The notes under the pieces: model-generated
The model's database searches: none
Seen by the model: only the letters and a program-made list of their open reading frames with translations
Told to the model about the DNA's origin: nothing
Shown here: positions 37,984 to 49,591 of the stretch, one piece after another
How the letters are laid out: every line of letters starts with the position of its first letter
How positions within the stretch are numbered: position 1 is the first letter of the stretch
Position numbers and translations under genes: made by a program
Origin: Chytridium lagenaria
Lineage: Eukaryota; Chytridiomycota; Chytridiomycetes; Chytridiales; Chytridiaceae
NCBI GenBank assembly: GCA_025449115.1
Contig: JAHLKC010000175.1
Location: 1 to 64,000 of the forward strand
Reading direction: 5' to 3'
DNA length: 64,000 nt

Positions 37984-38250
37984 CATCCCATGACCCCAAA
38001 TTCCTTCAACGTCCTTTCCGAATCAGCTTTCAAGGACGGCTTAGGCGCCAGCAAAGTGAACCCGAAATCCCTCTTTAACATATCTCCCTCCATATAGCTT
38101 GCCCGTCACCGCCACAATTGGCATAAAGGTGTGCTCATTATTCCCATAGGCACCCTTTCCATCTCCCTTATTTCTTTTGTCACCGCCATCCCATCGATCA
38201 TCACCTGGCATTCGAAGATCCACGAATATGCGGATAACCTGCAATAAACG
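37984..38250 (-). pseudogene. Receiver-domain relic of a fifth hybrid histidine kinase
   Basis: On minus, segments in shifting frames match the C-terminal receiver of the neighbouring kinases: IFVDLRMP (phosphoacceptor region), then MIDGMAVTKEIREMER, then MPIVAVTGKL, then DMLKRDFGFTLLAPKPSLKA and DSERTLKEFGVMG followed by a stop at 37984. No kinase core adjoins it in an open frame. It is the 3' remnant of another family member, or a local copy of a kinase tail. Confidence 0.7.
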
Positions 38251-38667
38251 ACATACTTGCTCTAAAGTCAGGTCTGCACCTTGGGTCAAATTCGAACGTC
38301 CGAGCTTGATGCTCGTATTTCCGTAAAGGAGAACGATCGAGCAAGTTGTCTTACCTTTGTTTGAGTCTGGAGCATTATTCGGAAGCTTTTGGAAAAAGGC
38401 GGAGTCAAAACTACCTTAACTTGGAAATATGTCACTGGATGTTGGCGGATGATATGCTTTGAGGAGGTGCAGAGGGAGACAATCGTGGAGGGAGACGACG
38501 GAAGGACCAAAAAAAGAGATGTTCGAGACCTTTTGCTTGACCGATTACCGGCTCTGCTGCCTATTGGAATGATTCGAATTGAGAACGGTACGTTGAATGA
38601 TTCTCCACTTTCCTTTTCAACTTTAACCAAAACCCCTGACCCTACATAGCCCTCTTAGGAAAGTTGC
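38251..38667. other. Intergenic between receiver relic and HK2
   Basis: An open frame at 38389-38649 has no recognisable domain. The expected first ~90 residues of HK2 could not be found here. Confidence 0.4.
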
Positions 38668-41121
38668 ATGTTTATCCCGTTCGTCGTCACCGCCGATTTT
38701 TCTCGTCAATATGTCAACGTACTCGGCTTTGACCTCCATCCTGTTTGTCATCGTAGACGTGATCGAGTGTGCCATCATTTACGCTCTTATAAGACGTTTT
38801 GCACCCAACTTCAAGGATATTGGCAACCGAAGAACTGCTATTGTCATCCCGTTGGCTGCCATCATCGGATCTGTCATTGGCGGAGTTGTGGGAGGAGTTT
38901 CGTCGTCATTCAATATGGCAGGTCTGACTTTAGCCAATACGACTCGGAATTCGTCAAGTGGTTTATATCCGATTGTCTTGGACATGTAACCGTGATCCCT
39001 TTCATGATGAGTCTAACGGAGTTTCGACCAATGTTGAAAAGTGTGAGGAAATATCCGATGAAGGGGCTTACGGCGGTGGGCTGCTTGTTATGATTATGTT
39101 TCTCGAACTCGCCGTCCCAGCTTTCCCAACAAGCCGTTTCATCTTCGTGTCTATTCCCAACACGGTCCCTTATCTGAGCCACGTCTTTGCTGTCCCTTTT
39201 GTCCTCTTCAGTGGCTTCTATATCGGAGCCATCGGTTACACTGCATCAGCTCTCCTTTTGACTGTCTCGGGTGTAATTGGCATCATATTTATTGTTGGGG
39301 AAGATAATTTCGCAACGGGTGTTCTTTTTATTTCGACTCCAACTTCACGTGCTCGCTGTCATGATCAGCACTTTTTCGCTTATTGTCATCGAGAAGGGAA
39401 GGCAGGACGCTCTACTTAATGCTATGCAAGCCAATAACCAGAAATCAGCATTCATAGCATTCCTCTGCCACGAACTCCGCAATCCAATTCACGCCATTCT
39501 CAACATCAACACGTTCCTCAAGGAGATGGCTTTAACTCCTGAACAGCACCAACTTTGTGAGGCTGCGTCCATCGCCAGCACGTATATGTCGCATATCATC
39601 AACGACGTTTTGGATACTTCGAAATTTGAAGCAGGCAACATTCATCTCTCGCAGAAACCCGTCGACTTGGGAAGAGGTTTTAAGCGGATTGCTCTGCAGT
39701 CTCGTGTAGATTTGAGGATCAGGGGGATTGAGCTGGACGTTAACATTGGTTGGCTTCCGACGTGTACGTTTTGGGCGGACGAAATGAGGTTTCAGCAGCT
39801 TCTTAATAACCTCTTTGCGCATGCTATCAAGGTTACAACCCCGGGAAGTCGGATGGAGTGTGGGATGTGGTGCCAAGATGTGAAGACACTGTCTCGGCCG
39901 TCTATGCTAAGGTACCCCGCTTCAACACATTTTGGGTATCAGCGGCATTTGAAAAAAAAGTGCACTCTTTGCATAGAAGTGTCGAATTCGGGATCAGGTG
40001 TGTCAGCAGTTGACCTGGGTCGCATTACTTTCAAGCCATTTGATATGGACCGGTTGGAGACGTCTCAGGAGTACACGGGGACGGGGTTGGGTCTTGCTAT
40101 ATGCAAGCAGATTGTAGATTTGATGAAGGGACGATTGAGGTGAAGCCAAAGTTTGGAAATGGAAACAAGTCAACTTTTCTTGTGAAAATTCCAGTTGCTT
40201 TATGTGAACCTGGAGCGACTTTAGACGAATGTACAGAGATTCGCGAAGGTAAGGCTTTGGAGAACGTTAGAATAATTAATAATTATGTAGCTCCATCCTC
40301 TTTCTCGCCAAAGCTTTCATTCACCCCAGAAGATTTAAAGATGGACTCGGTTCCAGTCACTCTCTCTCTCCCCACGCCGAACGTGAAGATTTCGCCCCAA
40401 AAAAATTCCGATGGAATCTTCCGCACCAGCGCAGACTTTGTACCGGATACTCCATGGCTTCTTTTGTCGGTTAACCGAGAACCCGTCCTCAATTTTTCAA
40501 ACAACGATAACGATGTTGCTATTAAGAGTGACCTTGAAACGGGGGCCATTCCGCCGTTAACTAATGACCTTTTGGGTTTTCATGCACCAATGCATCCTCC
40601 TGCTTCACTGGTTCGCCCACTCCCAACCGCCTCACAGAAAGAACGCAATCCTTTACCACTATCCAATAACCGCAAAAGGCGCTATCAAAACAGGCAATAT
40701 ATCTGACCGCGCAATCCTTGTGGTCGACGATTCCTCCATCAACCGCAAAATTCTTGTCCGTCTGCTGCGTCTCTCCGGCGTAATTAGCCGCATCGAAGAA
40801 TGCACGAACGGGCAAGAAGCGGTCGATTGCTTTCGGGCAAGACCTTTTGGGTACACTGGTATATTCATGGACCTACAAATGCCAGTGATGGATGGGACGG
40901 AAGCGACAAAGAAGATACGAGAAATTGAAGATGAGCTCTATAGGAGGGGGGATGGTGTTGAGAATAACGGGAGGAAGAGCTTGATTCCTATTGTGGCGGC
41001 AACCGCTAGTTTTGTTGATGAGGAGTCATTGAAGAAAGATTTTGGGTTTACGTCGGTGGCCCCAAAGCCTTTTCTGAAGACTGATGCGGAAAGGTTGATA
41101 AAAACACATGAGATGGCGTGA
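38668..41121 (+). pseudogene. MASE1-like hybrid histidine kinase HK2 (5'-truncated, frame-broken)
   Basis: Homologous to HK1 from about its residue 94 onward, but read in at least five frame segments. Membrane part: MFIPFVVTADFSRQ, then VIDVIECAII-type sequence and RRFAPNFKDIGNRRTAIVIP, then FVKWFISDCLGHVTVIPFMM, then IPNTVPYLSHVFAVPFVLFS. The kinase core is continuous at 39277-40143 (AFLCHELRNPIHAILNINTF, LLNNLFAHAIKV, YTGTGLGLAICKQIV), though its G1 box is degenerate (VSNSGSGVSAVD instead of DSGPG.P.D). The receiver (40690-41121) has ILVVDDSSINRKIL, GIFMDLQMPVMDG and APKPFLKTDAE. The N-terminus with the first helices is missing. Weakened G1 box, missing 5' end and multiple breaks together support a pseudogene, beyond what consensus error alone would explain. 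Confidence 0.75.
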
Positions 41122-43191
41122 TGACGACGAGCAGGGAAATGTCTGCAGATGTATCGTATTTTTTTACCTGCGACATGCGCTGGAGGCAGTCGCTCGTTGT
41201 CCATATGCCACATAAGCCTTCAAAGCTTATTTTTTTTTGGAATTGGATTTTTGTATCTTTTAAAGCGAGTAAACAAAGTAATTACGCAGCAATTTTTTTA
41301 AGACTTAATTAATTTTGAAAGATCTTTTATACAGTTATTACTGCACAAATAGACTTTTATATTTGAATTTGTTTTTCATTGCACATACTTTAGGAAAAAA
41401 GTAGTCACGGTGTTCTCGGAGTCCTCATTTTATCGTGTTAAACGGGGACAGGCAAGCCTCAAGCCGTAGAGTTGAAGCGGCACTCTAGGAACACCTCTGT
41501 ACGGGCCATAATCCCATCGCGTTACGTCTGTTGAAGCTCCAGTGGACGGTGGTGTCGCAATCTTTCAACTTTAACTTGAAAACATGGTGGTAGTAGACGC
41601 GTGTTGCTCTCTGTAACGGGGTTTTATTCCATCTGACACACCGTTCCCTCCTTCTTCCTCAACTGTTGCTGTCCCTGTCGACCTCCGAGTCTTTCACGCA
41701 TACCAAGGCGAGAAACGCGCAGGTTTGCGTCCATCGTCGTATCATTTTCTTTTATCACCTGTATGTAGTTCATACTATCTTCAGGTTGTTGTGACGGAGT
41801 TTTCTTATTTTTCTATCCTCTTTTTTTCGATAAAATGGATAACCCCATTCAGCACCCAACGGGTCCTTCATCAAGCTTGACTAGGTACACGTCGAGTTAT
41901 TCGGAGCTTCAAAGTGCCGTTGGTGGGAGGGTGGATGAGTTCATTAAAGCACCGTTCTCCCTGTTCAGTTTGAACACTTTTAGAAAGTGGAGTCCGGTAT
42001 CCTTTCTTGGAGCTCCGCATTCGGATGGTCCAGCCTTTAATAAGTCAAGCCTCAGTGTAGGGACTGCTTGTACTCTTGGATGAAGGATGGTAATGTCATT
42101 GTTGCGCTGAAGGTGTTATGTTCAACGTAGAGTGGGTGATGCTAAATGTTGAACAGGAACGGAGTAGGAGGGGAGGGTAGTTATGGCGAATGTGTTCCGA
42201 GTCCGCACTTTTTAGTGGATAAGAAGAGGACAGATGGTCTTGGAGTCCCGGCTGTCCAGGAACGTCAAGCCTTTGAGATAACTGGCGTCACACAGAGCCC
42301 TTCACACGGCGGTAATCACCCAACAATCCCAATTACTGAACCGAAGGGGTTCTTTGAACTTGATCAAAGGGAACTACTAGTTTAATTACCCCAAAAGGAA
42401 GGTAGGGCCGCCTGGTCTGGAGTATTTAAAATAATTTACTTATAATGACGAATATGTTTAACACGAAATAAATCAATATTCAATACATTCAGAGGCATCC
42501 GCATATGAGAGATAAGCATGCTGCATGCTTACCCAATGTGTCCGAGTCAAATAGGCCTAGACCCTGTGGTAATAATAACCAATTATAAGTAATTAAATTT
42601 TATTTCTTATTTCTAATCATAAATTTAAATAAATAAATAATAAAATTTAATTTTTTATTGTGAGTCATAAATATCTCGGAATAAAGCTAACGTCAATTTC
42701 CGTGTCTTGAAAGAAGGTGAAAGAAGCTGTGGTATCGCATGTATAAAATATATGTATAAAAACCAGGGAGACATTCGACCCCCTCTTCTCTACATGGTAA
42801 ATATCCGTGCAAAAATAAATAAATAAAATAATACTATTGCAAACATCGTTATCTCTAACACTCCACTCTTGAAACACTACGCTACCTACTTATTACCCCA
42901 CCTACTTTTAAAACGCGATAAACTGGCATCGTTTACTCTCCTCCTGGGATAACAGCTGCCTCGACAAAACAGGTGCAGACTACCTTCTAGTCAGTTCAAA
43001 ATGACCTTATTTTCACCCGCAGCAGCCACCATTCTATTTCCCGTTCCAATCCAGAGCCAGTCAGTCACTTAAGTCTGGACTATCAAGGATGCCCTGCACC
43101 TCCCGTCGGTCCGCTAGAGTATCTGAATCTCAAGGGGCTGACACAGCTTCCATCAAAGCCCCTTCACCCCATTCATCAACACCTCGCTGAC
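41122..43191. other. Long intergenic region with one weak open frame
   Basis: About 2 kb without a recognisable gene. An 82-codon frame at 41835-42083 (MDNPIQHPTGPSSSLTRYTS...) has no visible domain. AT-rich stretch at 42560-42660. A near-palindrome AAGCATGCTGCATGCTT lies at about 42516. Confidence 0.45.
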
Positions 43192-43329
43192 ATGGACGCC
43201 ATCCTCCACCACATCCCATCCTCCATCATCATCGCCATCGCATCCGCTCTCCTCTACGCTGCCATTTCAAGAGCCGCCGCTGAAACCGTCATCCTCGATT
43301 ATGCCTCCTTCTGGCCAGCCAACGGCTTT
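43192..43329 (+). pseudogene. HK3 5' fragment, cut off by the LTR-like insertion
   Basis: The ATG at 43192 opens MDAILHHIPSSIIIAIASAL, the first membrane helix of the MASE1-like region, then YASFWPANGF, where the frame meets the inserted element at 43330. The continuation VVGAWLQLTLLQ resumes at about 44289 after the insertion. Removing the element and one CTTT copy would rejoin the frame without loss. Confidence 0.85.
43326..43329 (+). repeat. Target-site duplication CTTT (left)
   Basis: CTTT immediately before the element; the second copy is at 44285-44288. The duplicated bases are part of the Gly-Phe codons of the interrupted kinase gene. Confidence 0.75.
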
Positions 43330-44284
43330 TGTGAGATTATAATATAACCTCACCGAGAGGCATGAATGCGTCGCTTATATAGACGTCGTGCCTTTATCCT
43401 TATTTCCTTATTCCCGTTCCATTCTTTTCCCTCTCGGGGTTTTTCATAGTTTTTCCCCATAGATACGAGAGAGGTTTTTATAGAAGGAAGGGCGGTCGAC
43501 GTGGTTATGCCAACTTATGACATGCTACCACGTTGGTCGAGATGCCTGTTGTTGTTATTTTGATTCCCCTTTATGTATAGTTTTATTTTTTGTAGAAAGT
43601 TGAATAGATTTACGTGCACCTCTGTAGTCCTGGATTGATCCCACCCATACATCCAGGCATGGCTGCCCTTGGGCCATGCTTTCTTCATTCTTCTGTTATT
43701 CAATATTGTGTTATTTAGTTGTACCTGCGGGCGCTCGGGGATTACGCCGCTGGGGGAGACTACACCTTGAACCAAGACACTTGAGTCTAAGAAGGCCTGA
43801 GCCCTGGATAGACGCCTCTGTGGCATGATTCCTTCGAAGGTTTGGGGTAGTATAACCACCTCTGTTCTTTTCTCGATTGCAATGACTGGCTATCTAGTTG
43901 CCTGTGAGTGGGAGTGCGGCATGAGCAGGGCCTTAGGTAGAAGAGATCAGATGAGAACATGTTAAAACGGCTTATTGCGGCGATTACGAGGCCTTGTACA
44001 CTACTAGGAGCGGGATGGACTCCCTCCTTGATGACCCTTCCACTCTGGCGCGTTGGATCTCCGCCTGAGTACCTTTTTCCTTCCCTTTTCCTTCCTTTCT
44101 TTCATTTAGATTAGTATTAGAGCAGAACCACAGCAACTTAAATCCCCGCTGTCACTAAAGGCAGAATAGGGCTTGACTCTTGATCTAGGAGTACCTCCTA
44201 GACGCTAGTCTCGTCACCTATTATGTGGTTCTCTACCTCTGTATGCCGGGGCTTAGCAGAGGGGGCCATAGAGAGAACTTCACA
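43330..44284 (+). mobile_element. LTR-like element, copy B, inserted in HK3
   Basis: A 955-bp element with TGTGA...TCACA termini (TG...CA, as in LTRs), flanked by a 4-bp CTTT duplication, inserted in the MASE1-coding part of HK3. It matches copy A (155-1018) along its length and copy C in part. It has a TATATAG box near 43375 and no convincing coding capacity. Best reading: a solo LTR of a retrotransposon, left after recombination between two LTRs. The clean duplication and the reparable host frame indicate a fairly recent event. Confidence 0.78.
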
Positions 44285-46739
44285 CTTTGTCGTAGGAGCA
44301 TGGCTTCAACTCACTCTCCTCCAGAACGCCATCTTCCTCCCACTCGCTCTGATCTCCAACTTTTTGTTATGCATGGCGACAACCACATTGCTCACATCCA
44401 CCCTCTTTGTGGTTGTCAATGCGACGGAATGCATTATTATCTATGTGTTGATCAAACGGTTTGCGCCTCAGTTTAAAGAATTGACGGATCAGAGATCGGC
44501 TATCGTCATCACCCTTTCGGCCATCATGGGATCCTTCATCGGAGGACTCCTTGGTGGAGGTGTCTCTGTCATCCAATTCTACAAATCCGATGTCAAGAGG
44601 TACGGCGTTGAGCTCCTCAAGTGGTTCATTTCCGACTGCCTTGGACATGTTGCCGTGATCCCCTTTATGCTCAGCCTATCTTCCTGGAGGGAGACGTGGA
44701 GTCGCGTGCGTAAACATCCGGCAAAAGGTTTTCTTGCATTCGGTTGTCTCGCTGTCATTGCTGTTCTCGAAATGGCTCTCACAGCGCTCCCTGAAAACAA
44801 TACCTTCTTTTCCGTCCCAGAAACCATTCCTTACATCAGCCACATCTTTTCTTTCCCATGTGTTCTGTTGTGTGGACAATGTATTGGATCTATCGGTTTC
44901 ACCGCCGCAACCCTCTTCCTCGCCATCTCTGGTGTATGTGGAATCGTCTTTGTCACTGATAAAGGCTCCATCGACGTCCTCCTCTTTCGCTTCCAACTTT
45001 TCATTATCGTCGTCATGATCTCCAGTCTCTCCCTCATGGTCATTGACAAGGCACGACAAGAAGCTCTCGCGGACGCTTTGAAAGCCAACAACCAGAAATC
45101 CGCCTTCATGGCGTTCCTCTGTCATGAGCTTCGTAACCCCCTCCACGCCATCCTCAACATCAACGTCTTTCTCAAAGAAACACCACTCTCACCGGATCAA
45201 CGTCAACTTTTGCAAGCCATGTCGATCGCCAGCACCTACATGTCTCAAATCATCAACGACGTTCTGGATACATCGAAATTTGAGGCTGGGAACGTGACAT
45301 TTGCGAGGGAGCCCGTGGACGTTGGTGGCATATTCCGGCAAGTTGCTCTTCAGACTCGAGAAGATTTGAGGACACGTCATGTTACCTTTGGAATGCACAC
45401 TGGGACGATACCAAGATGTGAGGGGATGTTGTTTCATACAGATGAAATGAGGTTTAAGCAGTTATTGAATAACCTTCTCGCACATGCTATTAAAGTGACG
45501 CCGCCGGGTGGACGGATTGATTGTGGGTTATGGTATGAAAACATCAGGACCGTTACAACGTTGCTGGGACGGCAGGGGACGACATGTACGATTTGCTTGG
45601 AGGTGACGGATTCGGGACCTGGGATCCCACCTGACGTTGCGGCCATCATTTTTAAACCGTTTCAGATGAGCGGATTAGAGACGTCGCAGGAGTACAGTGG
45701 GACGGGTTTAGGACTTGCCATTTGCAAGCAGATTGTGGAGTCGATGGGGGGGACGATTGCGGTGATGCCGAGGAGGGGTGGAGGGGATGGATCGAGGTTT
45801 GTGGTCAAGATACCGTTGTTGATGTGTGGGGATGTTGAGGGTTCTGGGGAGACGACGGTGGTTCATGAGGAGGAGGGTGTTGAGATGGAGGTTGTGTCGG
45901 AGCAGGCCAAGAAACCACATACGGGGAGGATTGGCGCGAGTCCAGGGTTCACACCGGAGACTCCGTGGTTGACGGCAGCTGTGAATCGGGAACCGGTGCT
46001 TCCATCTCCAAAGGGTTCTCCTCCACGTTCTCCGTCGTCCACTTCGATGAACGTTCATTTCTCTCCACCACCTCATCCCGATCATGTTGTTGTTTCAATG
46101 GATGAGGACATAACGGAACTCGTGGATGCATCCAACACGCCAGAAAATCCACCACATCTGGAACGTGAGGTTGTGGTCATCCCGCCTCCTGGAAATATTC
46201 GATTCTCACCTGACGTCAGCCCATGGGAACCTACACCCCAAAACCCCTCAACCTACACAAACAGACGAGTCAAATCCCCCTCCACGAAATCCTCATCCCC
46301 TCCTCGCCTCACCCCCCCACATCCCTCCCCATCTCACCCCCCCTCCCCATCAGACAACCGCGCCATCCTCATCGTCGACGACTCCTCCATCAACCGCAAA
46401 ATCCTCGTCCGTCTTCTCCGTCGCGCAGGGGTCACCCGTCTCATCGATGAATGCGTGAACGGGTTAGAAGCCGTCAAAAAGGTTCGTGATCAACCCGGAT
46501 GCTATATTGGTATATTCATGGACCTCCAAATGCCTGTCATGGATGGAACGGAGGCGACGAAATTGATTCGGGAGATTGAACGAGGACGGGTGGAGGTTGG
46601 GATGCCGATTGTGGCGGTGACGGCGAGTTGTGTGGAGGAGGAGATGTTGAAGATGGAGTTTGGGTTTACGGCGCTGGCGCCGAAACCGTTTTTGAAGGCG
46701 GACGCGGAGAGGATTTTGAGGGAGTTTGAGATGGGGTGA
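44223..46739 (+). CDS. MASE1-like hybrid histidine kinase HK3, open frame starting inside the LTR
   Basis: An uninterrupted 838-codon frame. Its first 21 residues (MWFSTSVCRGLAEGAIERTS and one more) come from the end of the inserted element; from residue 22 it reads the host kinase, FVVGAWLQLTLLQNAIFLPL. Seven or so membrane helices remain, then H-box AFLCHELRNPLHAIL (His301), N-box FKQLLNNLLAHAIKV, G1 VTDSGPGIPPD, G2 YSGTGLGLAICKQIV, a Pro/Ser-rich linker and a receiver with Asp767 in GIFMDLQMPVMDG plus VAVTAS and APKPF. All catalytic motifs are intact although the first helix or two of the sensor are cut off. Whether this fusion is expressed is unknown; the LTR could supply promoter and start codon. 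Confidence 0.85.
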   Translation: MWFSTSVCRGLAEGAIERTSHFVVGAWLQLTLLQNAIFLPLALISNFLLCMATTTLLTSTLFVVVNATECIIIYVLIKRFAPQFKELTDQRSAIVITLSAIMGSFIGGLLGGGVSVIQFYKSDVKRYGVELLKWFISDCLGHVAVIPFMLSLSSWRETWSRVRKHPAKGFLAFGCLAVIAVLEMALTALPENNTFFSVPETIPYISHIFSFPCVLLCGQCIGSIGFTAATLFLAISGVCGIVFVTDKGSIDVLLFRFQLFIIVVMISSLSLMVIDKARQEALADALKANNQKSAFMAFLCHELRNPLHAILNINVFLKETPLSPDQRQLLQAMSIASTYMSQIINDVLDTSKFEAGNVTFAREPVDVGGIFRQVALQTREDLRTRHVTFGMHTGTIPRCEGMLFHTDEMRFKQLLNNLLAHAIKVTPPGGRIDCGLWYENIRTVTTLLGRQGTTCTICLEVTDSGPGIPPDVAAIIFKPFQMSGLETSQEYSGTGLGLAICKQIVESMGGTIAVMPRRGGGDGSRFVVKIPLLMCGDVEGSGETTVVHEEEGVEMEVVSEQAKKPHTGRIGASPGFTPETPWLTAAVNREPVLPSPKGSPPRSPSSTSMNVHFSPPPHPDHVVVSMDEDITELVDASNTPENPPHLEREVVVIPPPGNIRFSPDVSPWEPTPQNPSTYTNRRVKSPSTKSSSPPRLTPPHPSPSHPPSPSDNRAILIVDDSSINRKILVRLLRRAGVTRLIDECVNGLEAVKKVRDQPGCYIGIFMDLQMPVMDGTEATKLIREIERGRVEVGMPIVAVTASCVEEEMLKMEFGFTALAPKPFLKADAERILREFEMG

Positions 46740-48727
46740 TTGGAGGGTTGATCGTTGTTATATATTGTTGGTTTTTTATCCTCGGGTTTTGATTTACACC
46801 CATTGGATCCTCCTTTATGTATACCGTGTTTTTGTTTTTGTTTACGTAAATATGTATATAGAGAATATTTTTATAATTATGATCGTCAGAGTGTAATAAT
46901 CTTTCAATGTCACAAAAGCGCACGGTAGACGAGGGGGAGGCATTTGGAACTTGATCCAAAACGCATGCACCATCAACGAGGGCTTGGTGGGCCAAGCGAG
47001 CTGCGGAGTCCAGAAACTTTATTTTATTTTTTTTTTATGCGGAAGTTACCGGAATTCACTTTCTAAATGCGTTGGTGAATGGCAGAATTTCGCCACCGTA
47101 TAAAAAAGAACCCAACAGCGTTTTTTTGCGACTCCGAATGACGCGATGTGAATTGGGCTGGTGAAGAGGCTATTCTTTTAGAGAAGGCATGAAGTTCGTT
47201 TTTTCATGTTATGTCACAGGGTGCTTTTTCTTTTCCGGTTTATATTTTTAAGCTGATGTTGGTGATGAATGCTGGAAAGGCATTGATCAAGTATGCGTCA
47301 AAGCTGCTTGAATTCCAACACAAAATAATTCACTTCAAAAGGCTTCCCCCAAAGCTTCCCCGACCCGAATCGATCTAGACTTCATCTCGGTACGCTCTAA
47401 TCTAAGATTAGCCTTTTAAGAAACTAGAACGGGTGTCACTACCCAAATAGGAAGGTCCGGAATGTGAGTCATATCTCGGAACGTTTGGGGAGACATAAAA
47501 GTCAAACTTGGGGTTTGGAATATTCGCTTGAGGGTCCTTTCTTCTCTGCTTTTTTCCGAGTGATGGAGGAAGAAAGTCGATCGCTTTTCAAGACCATCCA
47601 TCATTCACCGTCTCGATGCATAGGACGAAAGCTGCCGCAATTAACGCCAATTGCATACGTCAACCCTCTCCCTTCATCCTCCATGACTGATTGATTCAAA
47701 CCCCATTCCCAACATACACTTTGGCCCCAGTTGCGATATAACATCGCTCGTTTTTAACGATCACTTTTTAGAACATGACGGTGTTTTTAAAATCGATCGT
47801 GTTTGCGTTCCATCTCTGCATTGATGAAAGACAGTTGCGGCAAAGGCGGACTCATTGCCCACTTTTTTACATGTTTTAGATGGAGGGGGTCCCCCAAGTA
47901 GTTGTCAGACGTGAATTTTTTTTTTCAAGAGTATATAGTGTAGAGGTGGTTTTGGATGGTACTTGGGACGCGGCTAATATATGATGATGGGCTGAGACAA
48001 TGAAAACAAACCCAGCCAAGAAGTGGGATGTAGCAGTCGTCGCATGATGTGTACCCCTAAAGAGATAGCTAGCAAAGAGTTGCTAGGTCTAGGTAGTATT
48101 TGCTTCACATCATATGCCGTCGGTGACCCAATTTTAAGGATACTTACGGATGTTTTATGTGGTTTTGTATTCAAATGAACAAAGCACCACTAGCTTACAT
48201 ATACGTACTTTCTTTATGTGCCTCATTTGACTCCACTAGCTCTACGAATGTAAACCATCAAGAATCATCTTAATCCAAGCGACATACTGCTCGTATCAAT
48301 CTTGGATGCGAGTTCCCCTCACGCAACATGGAAAAGCCGTGCGTTTTTGATCGCCCATTTCATACCAACGCCTTCACTTTTCGGCTCGATTGGCCTTTTG
48401 GCCCGGTGGAAGTCTTCGGGTCGGCTTACAAAATCCATTGCGGTCTTTGGATGGATGGAGCTTCCATCGAGATTAGTAAGCTGTTTAGTATTTATTGTAT
48501 TGCAGCGGATTAGTTGACTATAGAAAGGGGGTTCTCTTTGCCAACAGACATTCTTGTCCGAAATATGATAATTACCAGAAAAGTGATTATTTATTGAAAG
48601 TGAAGTGCTTTGCTCCGAATGATGGGATAGTTGATGTTTGTCATTTGGAAGAGAGAGAGAGAGACAGAGAGGTGGAAATAGAACAAGAAGGAAAATAAAT
48701 AAATAGAACAAGAAGAAACAACCAGAC
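46740..48727. other. Intergenic, no gene recognised
   Basis: Short open frames only (for example 48302-48517 and 47464-47694), none with recognisable content. A GA-rich simple repeat lies at about 48650-48670. Confidence 0.5.
48720..48727 (+). repeat. 8-bp target-site duplication AACCAGAC (left)
   Basis: AACCAGAC directly precedes the MITE; an identical copy follows it at 49413-49420. Eight-base duplications are typical of hAT insertions. Confidence 0.88.
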
Positions 48728-49412
48728 TAGGCCTGTCTCCCGACAACTTTATCCGCAGATGCCATCTGCGGATAACAGGTCGGATACGGATGTCGGATTT
48801 GGAGGGTCGGTTATCCGTTATCCGTCGGAAACTATAATTAATAATTATATTAAAATAATAATAATAATATTTATAAGATTGAATATATGAACTTCAAAAT
48901 TTATTTATTCAAAAATTATTCTGCCATAAACCAAAACCCATTCCCTCAAGGTGAGAATATCTCGACCATGGATTACCTCAAACATGAACGCTCGTAATGC
49001 AAGATATTTCTTCCCAACGAAAAAACCCGTTCTGACGGAACCCTTTTGTTGCCGAAATACCTAGGATGACACGCGCTAGCTCAGAGAGGTGACGAAAGCG
49101 CGAGCGGCGAGTCTGGTATTTTTAAAGCTTTGACGAAATAGTGTTTGAGGGGAATTAGTCGCTCCCCTAATTGATTGGTCTGCCTATTCAGCTGGTTTAT
49201 TCAGTTATGTGCACACCTAATTTAACCTCATCTTCATAGGTCAAACTATTGATAGGAATGTCGGAGATGATGTGATTGGACAAAAACATGTGATTTTACA
49301 TATCACGTGATATCCGATATGTCGGCTTCGGATAACGGATTTTCAAAAAAAGTCGGATACGGATAACGAATTTAGGCATTATCCGTATCCGAAGGCTCGG
49401 GTGACAGGCCTA
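48728..49412 (+). mobile_element. hAT-type non-autonomous transposon (MITE-like), 685 bp
   Basis: Terminal inverted repeats TAGGCCTGTC(T)CCCGA and TCGGGTGACAGGCCTA, with an exact 8-bp flanking duplication (AACCAGAC), identify a hAT superfamily insertion. Both ends carry clusters of a TTATCCG / CGGATA motif in both orientations, probably subterminal transposase-binding sites. No transposase is encoded, so it depends on an autonomous relative elsewhere. The perfect duplication suggests a recent insertion. Confidence 0.88.
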
Positions 49413-49559
49413 AACCAGACATTCAAAGGGTCCCCTCCCTTTGAGTCTGTTGTCCCTTTGGTCTTTTTTATTTCCCGATCTGAGAATATTTAATATTGAG
49501 TCATCGGCACCTCAATCTGCAGCGGAGAGAATAGTCAAATTAGGAAAGTGGCAAATCAT

Positions 49560-49591
<32 letters not shown>

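Noticed and set aside
41835..42083. 82-codon frame MDNPIQHPTGPSSSL...
   Set aside because: No recognisable domain, partner exon or paralogue; kept only as a note in the intergenic entry.
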